Position numbers and translations under genes: made by a program | Notes under the pieces: generated by a model | Seen by the model: only the letters and a program-made list of their open reading frames with translations | Database searches by the model: none | What the model was told of the DNA's origin: nothing | Origin: Spirodela intermedia | Taxonomy: Eukaryota > Streptophyta > Magnoliopsida > Alismatales > Araceae | Assembly: GCA_902729315.2 (NCBI GenBank) | Contig: LR746270.1 | Coordinates: forward strand, 7,263,221 to 7,327,220 | Length of the DNA stretch: 64,000 nt | Reading direction: 5' to 3' | In this document: in pieces, positions 51,601 to 63,381 of the stretch | Position numbering within the stretch: position 1 is the first letter of the stretch | Layout of the letters: the number at the start of each line of letters is the position of its first letter

Positions 51601-52594
51601 CCATTGATTCATCTAATTTCTAATTTTGGAAGTATTTGTATAGTGGAAACTTTTAAGATTCTAGCAATGCTGGACCTTCTTTTTTCCTTGGTGCTCAAAA
51701 ATCAAGAATTTGTCCTTGAACTCTTTGGAGGAACAAGCTGTACATGGAAATTATATTTTCTCATTTTTTTCAATTGTAATGTGTGTGAATATATTGGGCC
51801 ATTCAACCTTCATTGTGATAGTTGGATAATGGTTCATTATCAGCCACATCCATGCTTGAAATTTTAAATCCATAAAAACTTATTAATCTTGTAAAGATCA
51901 TAATAAAAATAAAAGTTATGAATATTGGTGTGTCACTTGTTGCACCATGTTCCTCATTCAATTGTCTTTCAAAAAATTATAAGATTATTTTATTTATTTA
52001 GAGTATGCTATAAATAATTTTGTCATTGAAAAAAATTATTTTAGTTTTGAGATTATCATCAATAATCAATGAGCTATATCATCTCAATATATGATTATGC
52101 TACTCTAAGTTTTACCAAATGATCCTTCCATACATTTTATCCTCAAGAAAATAACTTAGGTTCCTGAAGCCAACAACATTTCCTTTGTGGCAAACCATCT
52201 ATGTGATCAAGAATCAAGTAGAGAAAAAAATTCAATTCTATGTAAGCTGATCTTCAAATAGATTGGCATCTCTAAGGATTTCATTTGCCAAAAAATAATA
52301 GTTTCATATTTGATTTTGGTAAATCTGTAAGTAGTTTCATATTTGTTTTCAGAAATAAGACAAGATATATTGGTTTTCATGGCATTTCAATATCTGAATA
52401 TTCCAAGAAATTTATATTCAACAAAAGATGGAAAGAAAACATTTGGAATTCATGGAATTATCCATTCATAGACTTTAACCTGAATTTTAAATGTTTCATA
52501 ATTTTTTGTGGGCTAAAAGTACGTTGAGGAGTTTCCAAAAGAGTTTTCAGTCCAATTAATATTTTACTCGTGCGAAAGGGGGCTGTCTGCGTGT
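48601..52594. other. Intergenic region between the BSD and ALKBH10 genes
   Basis: AT-rich and without a supportable gene. 48900-49400 has many scattered TGACA/TGTGGCA-type words (see findings). At 50242-50260 a TATA-like CTATAAATACCCC precedes a leader-like stretch, which may be the promoter of a lost retroelement. Open frames at 51604-51867 and 52285-52527 show no known family. Confidence 0.5.
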
Positions 52595-52796
52595 GTGAGT
52601 GAGTGAGTGAGTGAGTGGGTGAGTGTGAGAGAGAAGAGAGAGAGAGAGAGACAGAGAGAAAGAGAGTGTGAGAAAGGGAAAGAGAGAGAGACAGAGAGAA
52701 AGAGAGTGTGAGAAAGGGAAAGAGAGAAAGACAGAGAGAAAGAGAGAGAGAGAGGGAGAATGAGAGAGAGAGTGAGAGAGGGAGAGAGAGAGAGGA
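52595..52796. repeat. GTGA and GA-rich repeat tract
   Basis: (GTGA)n followed by imperfect GA/GAAA/GACA repeats. It contains a tandem duplication of a ~46-bp GA-rich unit (around 52645-52735). It lies just past the ALKBH10 stop codon and is probably in its 3' UTR or flank. Confidence 0.9.
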
Positions 52797-52978
52797 TGAG
52801 CTGAACAAAAATTTTACCCTTGGAAGGAAAACACCCACACATTGTTCAAACTCCAGTGCACGAGCCAGGTCCTCTCCCAGGAGATCGATCCGCTCCGATC
52901 CGATCCACCACAGCTCAGCGCTCCCCGCTCTCAGAGAAGCCGTTTCCAGGGCGGCGGCGGAGGGAGAGGGCGACCCGG

Positions 52979-55900
52979 TCAGACGGCGGCCTCCAGGGGC
53001 GGCGGGGGGAGGGAGGCGAGGCGGCGCCGCTGAATGCGAGGGGGGACATGCTTGTGGTACTTCTTAGGCCCCACCGTCCAAGGCAAGAACACGCCGGTGC
53101 CTCCCCGGGCGAACCTCCTCGCCGGTGGGCCTAGCACCACCGGCCTCGGCGGCGCAAAGAGCACCACCGGCGCCTGCAGCGCCGGCACTCCCCCCCACCG
53201 GGCAACCCCCCCGATCATCAGGCCCCCTCCGCCCGCCGCCGCCGTCTCCTTCTTCTGCTCCGGCTGCCACAGGGTCATCGCTTTCCCCATCGGAGAGGAA
53301 GAGGGAGAGGGAGAGGGGCTGACCGTTGCCGCCGGCGCCGCCGTCGTGTCAGAGGGCCGAACCCTGACGAAGGTGACGCTGATCCTCGTGTGCGACGAGG
53401 GACAGATCACGTGCCTCGCCAAGTCTGCGCTGTTCCCCCGCATCACCAGTAGCGACCTGCCGCCATGAATAAATCCTTGCTCATTCACAGTAAGAACAAG
53501 AGAGAGGGAGAGAGAGAGAGATGGCGTCCTCCTGGATGTATGTTTAACTTTGGCATACCCGTCCTTGAGCGTGAGGGAGAGGGAGCCCCTGTAGTTCCCC
53601 TGGTGGTCGCTGACCAGGAACCTCCCGAAGGCCATGGTCGTCTCGGAGAGGAGGAGAGTGGAGACGGGGTTGTCCAGGTGGGGAGGCTTGAAGTAGGGCT
53701 GCGAGTGCTCATCCTGCACCACCATCACACCCACCACCATCAACAATGACAATTAACGGAGATCCGGCAGATTCTCGCTCCGGAAGAGGAATCCACAGAA
53801 AGAGGGAGGAACCTCGTCGAAGAAGTTAATGATGCAGCTGTTCGGCCTCCTCGTCTCCGGGATCAGCCGCCACTGGATGAGGTGGTCGACGACCGACTGT
53901 AAGGCCTTCGGAATCGGCTCGATGTGGCCTGGAAACGGCGGAGAGAATATTTATTGAAAAATCACCCATCCAGAGAACTTCTATCGAGCCCATCAATGTC
54001 GTTGACCGAGAAATCTCTTGTCAACGCCTCAAACGGGAGGTAGAAATCGGTTGACTTTTGGAAGAGGAACTACACAGGATGGAGCTGCTTACTTGATGCG
54101 TCTTCCTTGGTGGGTTGAAATATCGGAGCGCCAAGCTGGATTATCTCCCGCTTATTTCCCTTCAACTGCTTGTTGAAGTAAATAAACGTGTGCCCTGAAT
54201 TATCCATAGTCAAATAAATTACTGAACAAAAAAAGAAAAAAAAAAGATCACAAATCGAAATGCGAGGAGCATCAGAGACTAGGTTTTGATGAGTGACGAT
54301 TACCCAACAGGCTCTGTGCTCGTTGAAATCATTATCAAGCGGCTAAGAAGCTCAAGAATTGGATAAATATGGGAGATATTTAAGAAGCATTAATCACACG
54401 AGCAGTTCTTGGGGGGCTCATACGAACAGCAATTTCGACCCAAAAAGGGAAAATATTAGCATCTTAGCTTCAATTCCATTATATTTCATGAGCTAAACAG
54501 CAGAGAATCGATTATATCCAAAACTCATCGACTTCTATTTCCTCTTCAGGTGGCTTTTCAGGATCTGACTGCAACTGGGCTATCGTAGCTACTTTACTGG
54601 ATGAAGTGAAAGCAAGCGCGAGTAGACTACTGACTGACTGACCTGATAATTCTCCTCGTCGACCTGACAGACGAAGCTCATTGATAAACTCGGTGAGCTT
54701 CGAGAGCTCTGAACCTGTGAAGATGTCCTCATACAGCTTCAGACCTTTGACGACATTAACCTCAGAGACACAAAAATACAGTATTTAATAGATTTAGAGA
54801 GATAATGGCAAACACAGCCTCAACAAAGATGGCGCGGGTCTGAGAAATCTGTGCGGGGGAGGGGAGTTCTTGCCGTGTTTAGAAAGCTCACTCACCATAT
54901 GTCCTTTCACTGGTTCCTTCGCCACAAAACCTTTAAACGTCTTAATCCGATCTGGGCGAGCGGCAGGGTCGTCGTGTTCAGACCAGATTTCTGCATCTTC
55001 CATTGAACCTGTTGGCGCCTGAGGAGATCCTACGTAAAACAGAGTAGGGAAATTAGAAAGATCATCACCCTGTTTTGCTTCAACAATAACACGAGAAGAA
55101 GAAGAAGAAGAAGAAGAAGAAGAAGAAGAAACAAGCAATTGGGCATCTCATCACGCAATGAAACGTGTAAGATCAATGCGGGCAACATGGATTTATGAAA
55201 AAAATTGATAATTCTGTGGCTACGCTGAAAAAGGAAATGATATTAATCTGGCTTAAGTATTCCGTTTAGCCCTTGAAGCTGCCAAGAACACAGAGCAAGT
55301 CCATAATTAGAACCTAGTGTTCCCCTGGTCTGCCCTCTTTTCTTCCACCCGGAAATGCGTTGACCAATCCATGCATAACACGTAATGGTCGCGTGGAGTT
55401 GACCGTCTAGATGCCCACACGTGCCAGAAAAAGATGGCGAGGCGACAAAAATCCCAGGAGAAACAAAAAAGAGTCCCCCCCTGTCGTATCTGACCTTTCA
55501 GATTCGAATCACACGGCAGGGAATTCATACACGGAGGGCCGGGAAGGTCATCTAGCTCGGACGCCGAGGCGAGAAACTGTAATTAAGGGGGGGAGGAGGA
55601 GGAAGCCACAGGGGGTGGGGGCCGTGGGAGGAGGGAGCTTGGTGCCCCCGCGAGAGTCAAAGACGACGATTCCGCGCCGCCTGTACGAAAACTCGCAATT
55701 ACCCCGCGAGTTCGCGACAATGACCTCAGAGGACGGGAAGGGGGCAGAGAGCGATGTGGCAGAAAGAAGACGGAAGTGGAAAATCGTCAAAAAATCCCGC
55801 CGCTGGCTCGATAGCAGTCATTTCGACGGGTGGAAGATGGAGAGGGGAGAATAAAATGGAATATTCTCCCGGAAGAAATCGGGAGCTGAATTTAGGGGAC

Positions 55901-57276
55901 CCGACGCGTGGATGGGTTGGCGGCCGGAGGATCAAAGGAGAGTTCTGGAAGGCGATCGGCAGGCGACCCCCGGCGGCCGAGGAAAAGTTGTACAGGGTTG
56001 AGAGGACGGACGGACGGACGGACGGTCAGGAAGAGAGGGAGGGGGACAGGGAGTGGTTGGGACCGTCCGATCAAGGATCTGTCATCAGACGACGAGCAGC
56101 CATGGGGAGGAAACTTCTGATTATCTGAGGACGGCGGCGGACGACCCACCAACCCCTCGGTCGCAGCGGCGTGGGGAGAGTAAGCGGAAGGGAAGGCGCC
56201 ATTGATTAGCAAGAGGGGTTAGGGTTCTTTCTAATAGTCTGTTGGGCCAGGAAGTACGGGAGAGGAAGAGGACAAAAGCCAGGCAAGGTGACGGAGCAGA
56301 GCTTGGAAGAGCTGGTGGCACGAGAAGAGAGCCAACAGATGGCCGCCCGGCGAGGTAGGAGCGCACCGGATTCACCCCCCGGCTACCCACTTGCAGAAGA
56401 GAGGGACAGGGAGAGAGAGAGAGAGATGAAGGAACTACCAACGAACCACCAACCGACTTAGCTGGGGTGAAGGGAACAAAAAATCGGAGGAAAAGCAAGA
56501 TTTGAGTGCCGACGGAACGGAAACCAGATCACAAAAGGATGATTCTGAATGAAGAAAAATGAGAAAAATCGTTACCGTGTGGTCTGTAAAAGAAAGGAAA
56601 CCAATCAGGGGGAGAGGAGTAGACAGAGAAGATGTGGGGCTTTACCTCCGTCATCGGCGACCGGGGAATCTCCGGAAGAATCTTCCGTCTCCTCGTCTTC
56701 CTTCTCCCCGTTCACTACCACCGCGGACACTCGGAGATCGCCATTGATTCGATCTAGGCCCTCCGCCCTCCCGGCCTCTCCTTCCTCACTGGGATTATTG
56801 GCCACATCCTGTTCTTCTTTGAGGATGACTCCCGCGCCATTCTTGTTCTTGGCCTCCGACTCCTTCCTCTCCTGTGCCCGCTGTTCCCCGTCCCTGGCCT
56901 CTTCCGTCTCTGCCGCTCTCCTGGCAGCGGCAGAGCGACGGAGCTCGATGGAAACGTCAGCAATGGAGAAGTACTTCTGCATGTGCAGGACGGGAATCCA
57001 GTTCATCCTTCGCCGGTGTATGGCTGCGAAAATGGCGTCGTAGTCCCCGGCTGCCGATCCTCGCTCGTCGATCTGAGTTAGGTGGCTGCAAAGGGCGTCG
57101 ATTATGGCGTTCGCCGCCGCAAACTCTCCTCGGAACCAGGCAATGATGGCGTCCCTCGCGAACACCTCCGGAAAGGGAACTGCCGCCTTGGCCACCGGCG
57201 GCGGCGCAGGCCCTCCGACGGCTGCCGCTTTTGCTCCCACCGCCGCTCCCCCCCCCGGGGTCGCGGCCATCGACAT
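52979..57276 (-). CDS. ALKBH10B-like: ALKBH10-type 2-oxoglutarate/Fe(II) RNA demethylase
   Basis: Seven minus-strand exons (57276-56646, 55029-54896, 54760-54643, 54194-54093, 53928-53813, 53713-53559, 53456-52979), all GT-AG, join to 1734 nt, an exact multiple of three, giving 577 aa. The N-terminal block FARDAIIAWFRGEFAAANAI ... AAIHRRRMNWIPVLHMQKYFS is diagnostic of plant ALKBH10 proteins. An acidic linker follows, then KGFVAKEPVKGH, VNVVKGLKLYE and the AlkB-like double-stranded beta helix. Likely iron ligands are His379 and Asp381 in PPHLDNP, and His434 in ADLARHVICPS; Arg443 in RISVTF probably contacts 2-oxoglutarate. The C-terminus is Pro/Gly-rich with the conserved GGTGVFLPW. The Arabidopsis relative ALKBH10B removes m6A from mRNA and affects flowering; the same role is likely here. 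Intron 1 is 1.6 kb; the last intron is 102 bp and in frame. The start is the first ATG in frame. Confidence 0.95.
55093..55131. repeat. (GAA)n microsatellite in ALKBH10 intron 1
   Basis: About 13 uninterrupted GAA units close to the 3' end of intron 1 on the gene's strand, where they read as a TTC-rich (pyrimidine) run before the acceptor. Confidence 0.93.
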
Positions 57277-57432
57277 GGGCGGCGCCAGATTGATCTCCCA
57301 GGAGGTTCACCTCCTCCTGACAGATCAAGGAGACCCCCACGCGCGACGTTCTGTTCCGAGCACGGAGAAACAGAGAGAGAAGACGGCGAGCTGCCGGAGA
57401 CGAGCAAACGGAGGAAGGAAGCACGGAGGAAG

Positions 57433-57472
<40 letters not shown>
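57433..57472. repeat. (GA)n microsatellite in ALKBH10 leader
   Basis: GA repeat with one AAA interruption. It reads as CT on the gene's strand and lies between the TATA box and the start codon, so it is probably in the 5' UTR. Confidence 0.92.
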
Positions 57473-57510
57473 CGATGCGTCTGCGCGTACCGGAGAGCAA
57501 GCCGGGGCCA

Positions 57511-57516
57511 TTTATA
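57511..57516 (-). promoter_or_regulatory. TATA box of ALKBH10-like gene
   Basis: On the minus strand CGTATAAATGG, about 240 bp upstream of the ATG. This would place the transcript start near 57485 and give a CT-rich leader of about 200 bp. Confidence 0.6.
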
Positions 57517-57593
57517 CGAAAGGGCGGGCGGGCTGGGAGTGCAGTGCGGGGGCTGCTCGCCACGAGGCGCGTCGCCAGGAGGACTCTACGTGT

Positions 57594-57606
57594 CCAATGA
57601 CGTGGC
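57594..57606. promoter_or_regulatory. CCAAT-linked TGACGTGG element
   Basis: CCAATGACGTGGC combines a CCAAT box with a TGACGTGG core, a bZIP site type known from plant unfolded-protein-response promoters. It lies about 80 bp upstream of the ALKBH10 TATA box. Confidence 0.5.
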
Positions 57607-57635
57607 GTCTCATTGGTTGATTCCGCCGTCAGTAA

Positions 57636-57647
57636 TGACACGTGTCA
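57636..57647. promoter_or_regulatory. Perfect 12-bp palindrome with G-box core
   Basis: TGACACGTGTCA is fully palindromic with CACGTG in the centre, a strong bZIP/bHLH binding site type. Confidence 0.55.
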
Positions 57648-57731
57648 TGCAAATCTCTTCTTAGTCAACATCTCCGCGGTTCCAGGGTCTTGATTAGCTC
57701 CTCTAGTTATTTCCACCTCACCCCGATTCGA

Positions 57732-57739
57732 TGACGTGG
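57732..57739. promoter_or_regulatory. Second TGACGTGG element
   Basis: TGACGTGG repeated about 135 bp further upstream of the first, same orientation. Confidence 0.45.
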
Positions 57740-57927
57740 CGTATTAAAAAAATCTACGCTACTCTATATTAACGTTTTTGTGGATTTGACATTATGTTAA
57801 ATGTAGCTTGACCTTCGCTTTCGTGGCTTTCCCTTTCCAGTCCGGTTCATGTGAACCGGAAAACGACCCGGGCCGCCGTCCAGTTGACGGCGATCTCTAC
57901 CTCTGTTTCTCGGACGGTGGGGCCCAA

Positions 57928-57935
57928 TGACGTCA
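57928..57935. promoter_or_regulatory. TGACGTCA element next to a CCAAT box
   Basis: CCCAATGACGTCAGC carries the palindromic TGACGTCA (C-box/CRE type), about 410 bp upstream of the ALKBH10 TATA box. Confidence 0.45.
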
Positions 57936-58407
57936 GCGCGCACGCCCGCCAGGCGGTGAGTTGGCCTCGCGGAGCAACCCGAGCCTCGATTGTGCTCCGC
58001 CGGGGGATAAGGGAGGTTCACCCTCGATATCGATAAAATATCATCGCGCACGTACCGTCCTCACTCAATAATTTACGCACGTTCTTCGCGTTGGGCTTGA
58101 ATTTTTTTCTGAATTATTGGAATTTCCAATGCACTTTCTCCATCCTCTGTGGCTCTGCTCCGCCTCTCTTGTACATTTCTTGTAAAATAAAATAAAATTA
58201 TAGAATAATGCATATTTCTTATTTTATGCAGGTCAATTGTATTTTTCCACTTGAGAAAAATAGGGTTGTGGAGCCAATTTTGTCTATGTGAGTTGACCAG
58301 GCTTGCCATGCTTTGATGGATACTTTGGTCTGGTGTACCGCTTGCTTGCCCAATGAGATCCACCCTCTTCTTGACTTTTGTGGGGGCCTAAGGTTGACTT
58401 CTGGACA

Positions 58408-58435
58408 ATTCTCTCTCTCTCTCTCGCTCTCTCTC
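58408..58435. repeat. (CT)n microsatellite
   Basis: CT run with one CG interruption. Confidence 0.88.
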
Positions 58436-58583
58436 TATAACACAAACAAACACAGAAATTGCAAGACACACACGTACACCATTAAACGTATTAAAAAAAT
58501 ACAACATGTCGTTGTTTTCAAAGGTGTAAAATTGTGGGAGTTGATCAGATTCGAGTAAATATCTAAGAAGTTTGTTTGACACT

Positions 58584-58608
58584 TTCTCTCTCTCTCTCTC
58601 TCTCTCAC
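58584..58608. repeat. (CT)n microsatellite
   Basis: Uninterrupted CT run. Confidence 0.9.
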
Positions 58609-59142
58609 TAAGCCACTTGGTTGAGAAGATGACAACAAATAGAGAGAGAGTGCATGCTCTCTATTTGATGGGTCAGAGAGAGGCCCCACATATGATTTTT
58701 TATGTAAAAATAGAATAATAGAATGATATCAAAAGCCATATTATTGGTCAATAATGCCTCATAATGCTCAAAGGGTATAATAAAACGATATATTTGGATA
58801 TCATTGATAAAAGTCTTACCAAATACGGATATGATACATCGACATTACTCAATCAAGCAGCCTCACGCCGCCGGATATTAAGTAATCAACACACGAACCC
58901 TGAACCTCCTTATTTTAGCTTTCTGGTCTCCGGTCCAATGGCCATTAACGTTCACGTTGAGTAAGCCCGTCTATAAAGTATGAGAGAGATGAGAGAGAGA
59001 GAGTTATGATGCGACGCGCATGGCGAGTGACATGTAGAGGCCTGAATTAGATAGAGTAAACAAGTCCAGTGAATTCGTAGCGTTGCACTTGGTCGACATT
59101 TTGAGGTATTACAAAAGTCAGATTTGCTTAATTTAGCATAAG

Positions 59143-59145
<3 letters not shown>

Positions 59146-59205
<60 letters not shown>
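59146..59205. repeat. (CT)n microsatellite, longest in the window
   Basis: About 60 bp of CT repeat with one CTAT interruption. Confidence 0.95.
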
Positions 59206-59538
59206 TGCCAACAGTCAGTGCGTATGAGCGTGGAGAATTCGACGACGGGAAGGGGGGAAGGGGGGAAGGTAGGAGCTACGCGGGACACGTGTTCGGTTAA
59301 CAAGTGATCGGCGCATGTTAGAGGGTTCCGGTCTAATGGTCCCGCTCATGCGTAAACATTAAACGCAGTGGGGCCTCCATCGCGCGTGGGCGGTCGAATA
59401 ACATGCTGGGCCGGTTGCTATTCATGGATCCCACGTGGCGGCGGTGGCGCTGCCCACCACCTGTTTGGCAAGTTGGCCTTCCCTTTCGTCTTCATCGACA
59501 GGCCTGAGAACACCTATTATCTAGCGAGCGAGTGAGCG

Positions 59539-59540
<2 letters not shown>

Positions 59541-59573
<33 letters not shown>
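59541..59573. repeat. (GA)n microsatellite
   Basis: Uninterrupted GA run. Confidence 0.93.
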
Positions 59574-59575
<2 letters not shown>

Positions 59576-59941
59576 TCCGAATCCGAATATTACTTGAAAC
59601 GAGAGGCGAGCTTCTTCGTAATTTGGATAAAAATATGCCCTTTTTATCGCTCTTTTGGGTAAAGTCCTTCACATGGAGGCCTGGAGAGAGAATTCAAGCG
59701 TTATATGATCCAGCTGACTATCGGATCTATACCGGTAGGCATCCGGGAAGGCCGTTGCAACGGCCCACGTCAGCATACGGCGGCGGCTTCCTCCGGCTGG
59801 ATCGTTCTGTTTCCTCGTTTCGCCAAACATGCTTTCCTGTAGATCGCGGCGCCTCCGACCGGCCACCAATCAGGAAGGGCACCGCCAAAGCCGCCGAAAT
59901 TGGTTGACCTGCCGCAGGATCATTCTCCCTGAAGAGGCTTC

Positions 59942-59969
59942 ACCGCCGCCTGTCTCCAAAGGCGGCGGT
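59942..59969. other. GC-rich hairpin
   Basis: A perfect 10-bp stem, ACCGCCGCCT with AGGCGGCGGT, closes an 8-nt loop. No run of T follows, and no gene is nearby. Confidence 0.7.
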
Positions 59970-60774
59970 CGGCCGAGGAACTTACTAAAAATGAACCACC
60001 CCCTAATTACTTAGGGCCTTGAAGCGGCCGCCAGCCGCCAGGGTGGTCAACTAGTTTAAGTTCCTTGATTAGTTGACCTACCAGACAGTAGTCTTGCTGT
60101 TGGGATGGAGGGCTCTTTAATGGCGTCAGCGGCTAGAGTTGACCCGGCTAAGGTAAACCCAGGTCCCCAAAATTTCCTATCTTGGGGATGATGTGGCGCG
60201 AGGTCTGTGCAGAGATAAATCCGATAATTAATTAATTTAATGTTTTTTTAATCATTTTGCGAAAGTGGTCAATACAAAGTCGGATCATTGGAAGTCTTTG
60301 GCGTCTTCTACATTAGAAGAATTTAAGTTAGAATTAAAGATGTTTAAGTTCCCTTGGAAGCGCTACGTATGAACGTGAAGTTCATATGGTGCAGCTATGA
60401 AGTTCATATGTTTAAGTTCTCTCCTTCTCTCTCTTATTTCCTTTTCTCTCTCTATCTTTCTGTGACTTCATCCGTCTTCTCCCCATACTTCTTCTCATCT
60501 CTCTTCCCATTCTCTCTCCTCCCTTTTGATGCTCTCTTCCTTTCCGTTTTCACGGCGCAGCGAAGAGACCTTCCTTCGACGTGAAGTGCCACGGAATCAG
60601 CCTCCTCATTCGTGCGTTGACCATTCTGGACCAAGAGTCTCGAGCCCCAGCTTGAAGAACTCTTTCCCTTTAAAGCGAACCGGTCCCCACAAGGAAGAGA
60701 GAAGAGGAGACGACTGAAGTCTTGTCCTCTTTCTCACTGCTCACCTCCAGGACACTGATGAGAAATCCTTGTCG

Positions 60775-60777
<3 letters not shown>

Positions 60778-60812
<35 letters not shown>
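60778..60812. repeat. (CT)n microsatellite
   Basis: Uninterrupted CT run. Confidence 0.93.
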
Positions 60813-60813
<1 letters not shown>

Positions 60814-62262
60814 CTGTGTCGTCGTGCGCTGTGTGGAGATTTCATAGAGGAGGGAGAATGCCGCACGGTGGCTTCATCATGAACGAATGTTCCTTTCCTT
60901 TCTCCAAAGTTATATGCTCGCATATATTTACTTCACAAGCTTCATCCCTGCTTCTAGGAAGCCTCCTCCTCACAAGGAGGTAACTAGAGCTCTCTCTTTT
61001 CAGTCTACTATATCCCCTTACTAAATAAAGGCTGGTGACGTTAAGTTACTGCGAGAAAGATCGCATCACTTTGGAAATAAAACCCTCTCAGGCTCTAAGT
61101 TTAGAACGACTGGTCGGATCACTACTCCAACGTTACCTCTACTCTATGTGGGGCTGATCCATCATTATCTCTGCCTTTGCCACACCTTGACGGTCTTTCT
61201 AGATGGAAAGCTTGTTTGGTTTGTTCCTCCATAAGGTAACCTATCTCCCAGCGGGTTGACTTCTCTATGGCTTACCATCCCACATTATTGGAAGCTCACT
61301 CATAGGGGCTCTGACTCATGACTGGGTTCGTTCTCCAGTGGGGCGACTTGCTGAATGAGAACTCTTCATTGTGTCTCACCATCTCACCAAAGAAGAAGGC
61401 GTCTCGTAGAGCCAACGACCGTTGACTTGGGCTATTCCTCCATCATCTCCACAGCACGACTTGCTTATTGCCGAATGGGTTATCTGTCCTTGAAGACGAT
61501 CAGGCATTTGGACACTGAGCGCTGACTTGGCTTATTCCTCCGCAGCATCGTGAGTTATTGCCAAATGAGTTATCTTCTATATGCGTGTTAACCCAAGGTC
61601 GACGTAGAACAGCTCTAGAGAGCAGCCAAATGATCACTTGGTCCGACCCAAAACTTCTGTGACTACACCTCTTAGAGTTGACTTTGGGGACTCGTATAAG
61701 TATCACCCAATGGAAGAAGATAGTGAGTTCCTCAGGTTGCTTGGCTGATTAGTGGGTCCAGCAAATATCTCTGTGCGTCAATGTGACTCTACAGAGTGTG
61801 TTTGGGGCAAATGGGTTGACCGAATCATCTCAAAAGAGATGGAGACGCTCCACAAGAAGATAGGCCCACCAAATTTTCACTGATACCACTTTATTTGGCT
61901 GTCATTCACTTAGACAAAGTCAGTCAACTTCTTCCCCACTATCTATTGATCAGCTTCGATGATAGATTTCGAGCTGTACGGCCATGTTGGTTATTCTCAC
62001 CACCCAACGTCTCTCGGTCAATCCTCCAAGAGTAGAGAGGGCACAACGGCAATAAAGTTTACAAGAAGGGTATGATGGATGAGGGAGGGCACAGTCGATC
62101 GAATCCGATGCCCCAGATGCCTGAAAGGCCATTCACGCCGTCCACTTTTCTTACCCTTTTCGTGAAGACGACTCGTGAAGGAGAGGTCGATATCGAAAGT
62201 CTTCACGTGGGTGCAACCGCCATCGGATGATATTTATTCAGCCCTACTCACGGACGGTAGCA

Positions 62263-62265
<3 letters not shown>

Positions 62266-62297
<32 letters not shown>
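62266..62297. repeat. (CT)n microsatellite
   Basis: Uninterrupted CT run. Confidence 0.93.
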
Positions 62298-62298
<1 letters not shown>

Positions 62299-63283
62299 CA
62301 GCTCTCTCGCACTAGCTCTCTCTTCCCCCTCAGCCACCATTTGAAGGATACGGCCGGAGGAGTCTTTAACATCGGACGTAACTTCTGGTGACTTTCTGGT
62401 GGATTCCAAACCACTCAGAAGCTTTTCTATCCAAAGACCGGCATCTGACGAGCAAGATAAGAGGGGAGGAAATATCCGCTGATTTGAAGGGCGTTTACTC
62501 AATGGATCCTCTGCAATGGCAACGTTGGAAAGTCTAACTGCTGCGTTGGACATTATAATTTGATAAAAAGAATATCTCCAGATCTAAACCCACCCAAATA
62601 TTTGAATTTGCGCAACAAAATAATATTTTAACGGCCATCAATCAACTTTCTTTGTACTTCAATCTCGTGTTAATGTATTCAACGAGTAGGAATTACCCGC
62701 GTTGACAATTTGCCACTTGCTTTGGGAGGAACCAACTGCACCATTTTTCATATTTGATTCTATCGTATTTTATGAAAGTATTGTTTAGGCTTAAGTATGC
62801 CAAGTCAGAGGAGGTGTAGAGTGGGGTTGCTGGCGGGCAGAGAGCAGGGAGAAGTTTAGGAAGAAGGGAGATGATGAGGGACAAAGCGGTGGGGAGTAGA
62901 ACGTGGTGAGTGAGGGATCTTCTCTTTATCTCAACTTTGGTCGTAGGCCATTGAAACTTTCTTCTTTGGCATCGTCAGACATTTTTTGTCTTGCCATCAG
63001 CGTGAATCTCATGATATTAAGATTAGGGTTTGAATTCTGGGCGCGCCGTAAAAGGAATTTATCGTTTGCGAGGTATCTTGTTCCAAAACAGTATATGGAA
63101 CTGATCGGAACGATGACCTCAGAAGCTGAGGAATGGGCTTGGAAAACTGCTGTGGTTTACTTCAGTAATGTATTTAGAATGGCTATCTGTCGGAGGGCAG
63201 GGAACCAGGTGACGCCGGGAACTCCGTCGGTACTCGAGTTGCCATTCGTTTTTAGTCCTCGGGTGTCATTTGGGCTCCGGAAA

Positions 63284-63347
63284 CCAGAGAGGGAGAGAGA
63301 GGAAGGGGGGGGGGAGGGAGGGAGAGAGAGAAAGATAGAGAGAGACA

Positions 63348-63380
<33 letters not shown>

Positions 63381-63381
63381 G
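63284..63381. repeat. Compound GA/GACA/GATA-rich tract
   Basis: GA repeats mixed with G-runs, GACA and GATA units. Confidence 0.9.

Noticed and set aside
55411-56498. Several open frames of 100-150 aa within ALKBH10 intron 1
   Set aside because: They are GC-rich or low-complexity frames without domains, inside a well-supported intron.
59890-59930. Resemblance of TTGACCTGCCGCAGGATCATT to the 3' end of 18S rRNA
   Set aside because: The match is short and imperfect, and flanking sequence is not rRNA.
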